Source of the DNA: Rhypophila decipiens
Taxonomy: Eukaryota > Ascomycota > Sordariomycetes > Sordariales > Naviculisporaceae
DNA length: 10,727 nucleotides
Assembly: GCA_033297075.1 (NCBI GenBank)
Contig: MU858438.1
Span: forward strand, 1 to 10,727
Direction of reading: 5' to 3'
Shown here piece by piece: positions 8,837-10,727 of the stretch. Under the pieces are notes generated by a model that saw only the letters and a list, made by a program, of their open reading frames with translations, did not search any database and was not told where the DNA came from. Made by a program: the position numbers and the translations under genes. Numbering within the stretch: position 1 is the stretch's first letter; every line of letters begins with the position of its first letter.

Positions 8837-9154
8837 CTAAGGGCCGTGGCATTGCCAATCCCAGACGGTGCCTCCGCCGCAGGTGGCCCAGGCGTCGGTG
8901 CCAAAGTTGTTGTAGCAGTAGACGTTGACGTTGATGCCGCGGTCGCCGTCGCAGCGCCAGTCGTTGCACCCGTTGCCGATGGTGTAGGCGTGGACCCCGC
9001 TGCCGTACTGGAACTCGCAGGCGGCGTTCATGTCGATGTTGCCCAGCCAGCGGTCCCGGGCGTTGAGAGTCGTGCCGGGCTCGGCGTTGGGAGCCGCGAG
9101 GGCGTTGGCTGCAAGGGCCAGGGCCGCGGTCAGGGTGGCGATGGGGGAGAACAT
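8837..9154 (-). CDS. Small secreted cysteine-rich protein, two 34-residue repeats
   Basis: This is a complete 105-residue protein. Residues 1-20 form a signal peptide (MFSPIATLTAALALAANALA, then A-P). A short Pro/Asn-rich linker follows, then a mature domain of about 70 residues with six cysteines (46, 63, 68, 80, 92, 102). The mature part is two gapless 34-residue repeats (35-68 and 69-102). Each has a hydrophobic-polar I-D/N-x-N motif, a cysteine, an FG or YG, and a closing D-W-x-C. The cysteines that open and close each unit are 22 residues apart in both. Similar small modules with this DW-x-C ending occur in secreted proteins of fungi and actinobacteria, mostly without known function. The protein is rich in Gly, Asn, Trp and Tyr. 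An effector, antimicrobial or carbohydrate-binding role is possible, but nothing in the sequence decides it. There is no intron in the coding part. Confidence 0.88.
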   Translation of the reverse strand: MFSPIATLTAALALAANALAAPNAEPGTTLNARDRWLGNIDMNAACEFQYGSGVHAYTIGNGCNDWRCDGDRGINVNVYCYNNFGTDAWATCGGGTVWDWQCHGP

Positions 9155-9181
9155 TTTGTGTTTTGGCTGGATGATCTAGTG

Positions 9182-9237
9182 CTTGAGGTTAGATGGAGCT
9201 GGTGTGTCTGGGCTGGGCTGTTGGATGTTTGGCTCAC
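9182..9237 (-). other. Intron in the 5' leader of the small secreted protein gene
   Basis: On the minus strand a 56-nt intron begins GTGAGC after CTCGAG. It contains the consensus branch site TCTAACC (plus-strand GGTTAGA, about 9188-9194) close to its end, and finishes CTCAAG. The spliced leader continues CACTAGATCATCC and reaches the ATG at 9154. All three signals are strong and no coding sequence is involved, so this is an untranslated-region intron. Confidence 0.72.
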
Positions 9238-9360
9238 CTCGAGATTGTAATCTTGCGAGTTGTCAAGTTCAGCTGGCTGTTGGAGTGTTGTGGAAGTGGG
9301 AGTGATGAGGATGGTGATGAGAAGAAGTTTTTGAGATTGATGGCGCGAATGTCGACCCTT

Positions 9361-9366
9361 CTTATA
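9361..9366 (-). promoter_or_regulatory. TATA-like box of the small secreted protein gene
   Basis: The minus strand reads GGTATAAGAAGG about 207 bp upstream of the ATG. With the leader intron removed this gives a mature leader of roughly 120 nt if transcription starts near 9330. The leader just below it is rich in TTC, CTC and ATC triplets, typical of fungal leaders. Confidence 0.5.
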
Positions 9367-9369
9367 CCT

Positions 9370-10727
9370 GAGAGATCATGACCACGGTCGGGTCCTTGAC
9401 GCCCAGTCTTCATGGTCATGGCCAACGACAAGGCAAAGGCTGACGATCTGTCAGTCTCTTCATGAGAATCAGGCATCCAGTGGCATCCTTCCTGCCATGA
9501 ACATGCGCCTTGTCGCCGTTGTTTCCAGGAAAAGACTGTGGATCTCGTCTCAATGCAGAAGGTGTGAGTCTGGAGAGCAGGAAGTCACCGCCTGGTTGAT
9601 AATCAACGAGGATCATTGCCCAAGGAAGAGGTCCTGTTCCTTGCCAACACATCTCAATGCTTACAGAATATGCCTCCATTGATCGTTCAAGAAGTTGGTG
9701 ATGGTTACACGATTGGCATGATTGCTGCCGAGTCGAGGATGATCACTCCCTGCCGTAGAGATTGATTCCACGTCAACGGATTCTCTTAATGCTCTTATCC
9801 ATGCTCCATGCCAAGGTCTGGTGATAGTTGCTCACCGACATGGCTGACCTAGGTTGATCGTGCGGCTTAATGAGGCGAAGGGTCAGGTTTCATGCGAGGA
9901 TTGTAACAGATCGACCTTGGTTTGGCTGTTTTGGTGCCCCTGGTGAGTCTGTTGCGTTAGCCGTGTGTTCGTCCAGGTCCGGTCCTTGCCGCCTGGCTGC
10001 AAGGCTGTTTAGCTGAGTTGTGCGTATCCTTTCTCCTTCTAGGTTAAGTTCTCGTGTTTGAGCGGCCGTCATTGTCCTACTTGGTGCTACTTGGCCTGAG
10101 TCTTTGAGTGTGTAAGCAGGAACTTTCTGTACGACGCATAATGTCATGGTATCGTTGCCACCACCAACACGCACCATCAACAGGGGTCACGGGATTTAGA
10201 AATCCCCGTACCGCCATCCAACTAGAAGACTGTCTGCAAACAATGACGTTGGGGGCTATTTCCCTGGGAAAACAAAGCTGTACGACATACCGGGGCCGCA
10301 TTCGTGGCTCAGCTGGCGGATTCTGTCTGCTTATACAGGGCATGCCGTGACACATTGTAGCGGCCGCCCACCAACTTGAAGGATTCCAAATCAGTGCATC
10401 GAACCGACATATCCTCTCTCCCGCCCTGAAAGAGCCGTAGCGCCCGATGATCCTTGCCGTCTGAACTTGGAAGAGGGGATTGAAACTGGAATCACCATCC
10501 TTGGCCGATCCTGAGTCTTTCCAGGTCGTCGGTATTCTCCTGCAAGAAGACTACAATAACAAGCAAGGCAGGACAATATGTGTCAAGTAAGATCAGATAC
10601 TACCAGTCTGCACCCCGTAATGCAATTACCCAACAATGCAACCCCATCAGCACACACCCATCCATGACAACCACCTTCAATTTCTAAGTAAATTACATAC
10701 AAATAAAAGGATTTCACTCATCAATTT
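9370..10727. other. Long stretch without a supported gene
   Basis: About 1.36 kb contains only overlapping short open frames (96 codons or fewer) on both strands. None has a signal peptide, a domain or convincing codon structure. The part next to 9370 should hold the upstream controls of the small secreted protein gene, including an 8-bp inverted repeat CATGACCA...TGGTCATG (9377-9384 and 9413-9420). A perfect 7-bp hairpin, GGGATTT-AG-AAATCCC, lies at 10191-10206. The last 110 bp turn AT-rich and could be the untranslated end or leader of a gene beyond the window. I see no terminal inverted repeats or transposase remnants. Confidence 0.5.

Noticed and set aside
8594..9250. A 218-codon plus-strand open frame with a Val/Ala/Asp/Gly-rich middle
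   Set aside because: It is the antisense shadow of the small secreted protein gene plus flanking untranslated sequence. The low-complexity V-A-D-V run comes from codon structure on the other strand.

Overview
The window looks like nuclear DNA of a filamentous ascomycete (Pezizomycotina). The genes are widely spaced and sit on both strands. They have short GT..AG introns (about 40 to 76 nt), TATA boxes, and protein families that are typical of such fungi: Zn(II)2Cys6 regulators, an F-box-like protein, and secreted proteins with cleavable signal peptides. I cannot name the species from the sequence. The gene content is of an accessory, secondary-metabolism or host-interaction kind, not housekeeping.

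Layout, left to right. (1) Positions 1-1192, plus strand: the C-terminal part of an AflR-type regulator whose zinc cluster should lie to the left of the window. (2) 1497-3570, minus strand: a long F-box-like protein of a fungal uncharacterised family. It can be followed for its whole length only by changing reading frame several times, always in the same direction. It also carries a 42-bp in-frame tandem duplication. (3) 4141-4833, plus strand: a weak, possibly decayed second F-box-like gene, divergent from (2). (4) 4967-5953, minus strand: a secreted six-bladed beta-propeller of the SMP-30/gluconolactonase-like type, resembling the fungal hetero-Diels-Alderase (eupF/asR5) family. (5) 6556-8090, plus strand: a complete Zn(II)2Cys6 regulator with a clear intron inside the zinc cluster. 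It is divergent from (4) across a 602-bp shared promoter that holds a duplicated 19-bp element. (6) 8837-9154, minus strand: a 105-residue secreted cysteine-rich protein built of two gapless 34-residue repeats, with a well-formed intron in its 5' leader. (7) About 9370-10727: no gene I can support.

How the genes may fit together (inference). The beta-propeller and the divergent regulator form a natural enzyme-regulator pair. The AflR-like fragment at the left edge suggests that a metabolite cluster may lie to the left. No polyketide synthase, NRPS, terpene synthase, P450 or transporter is visible, so cluster membership is not shown. The small secreted protein is an effector-like or antimicrobial-like candidate of unknown function.
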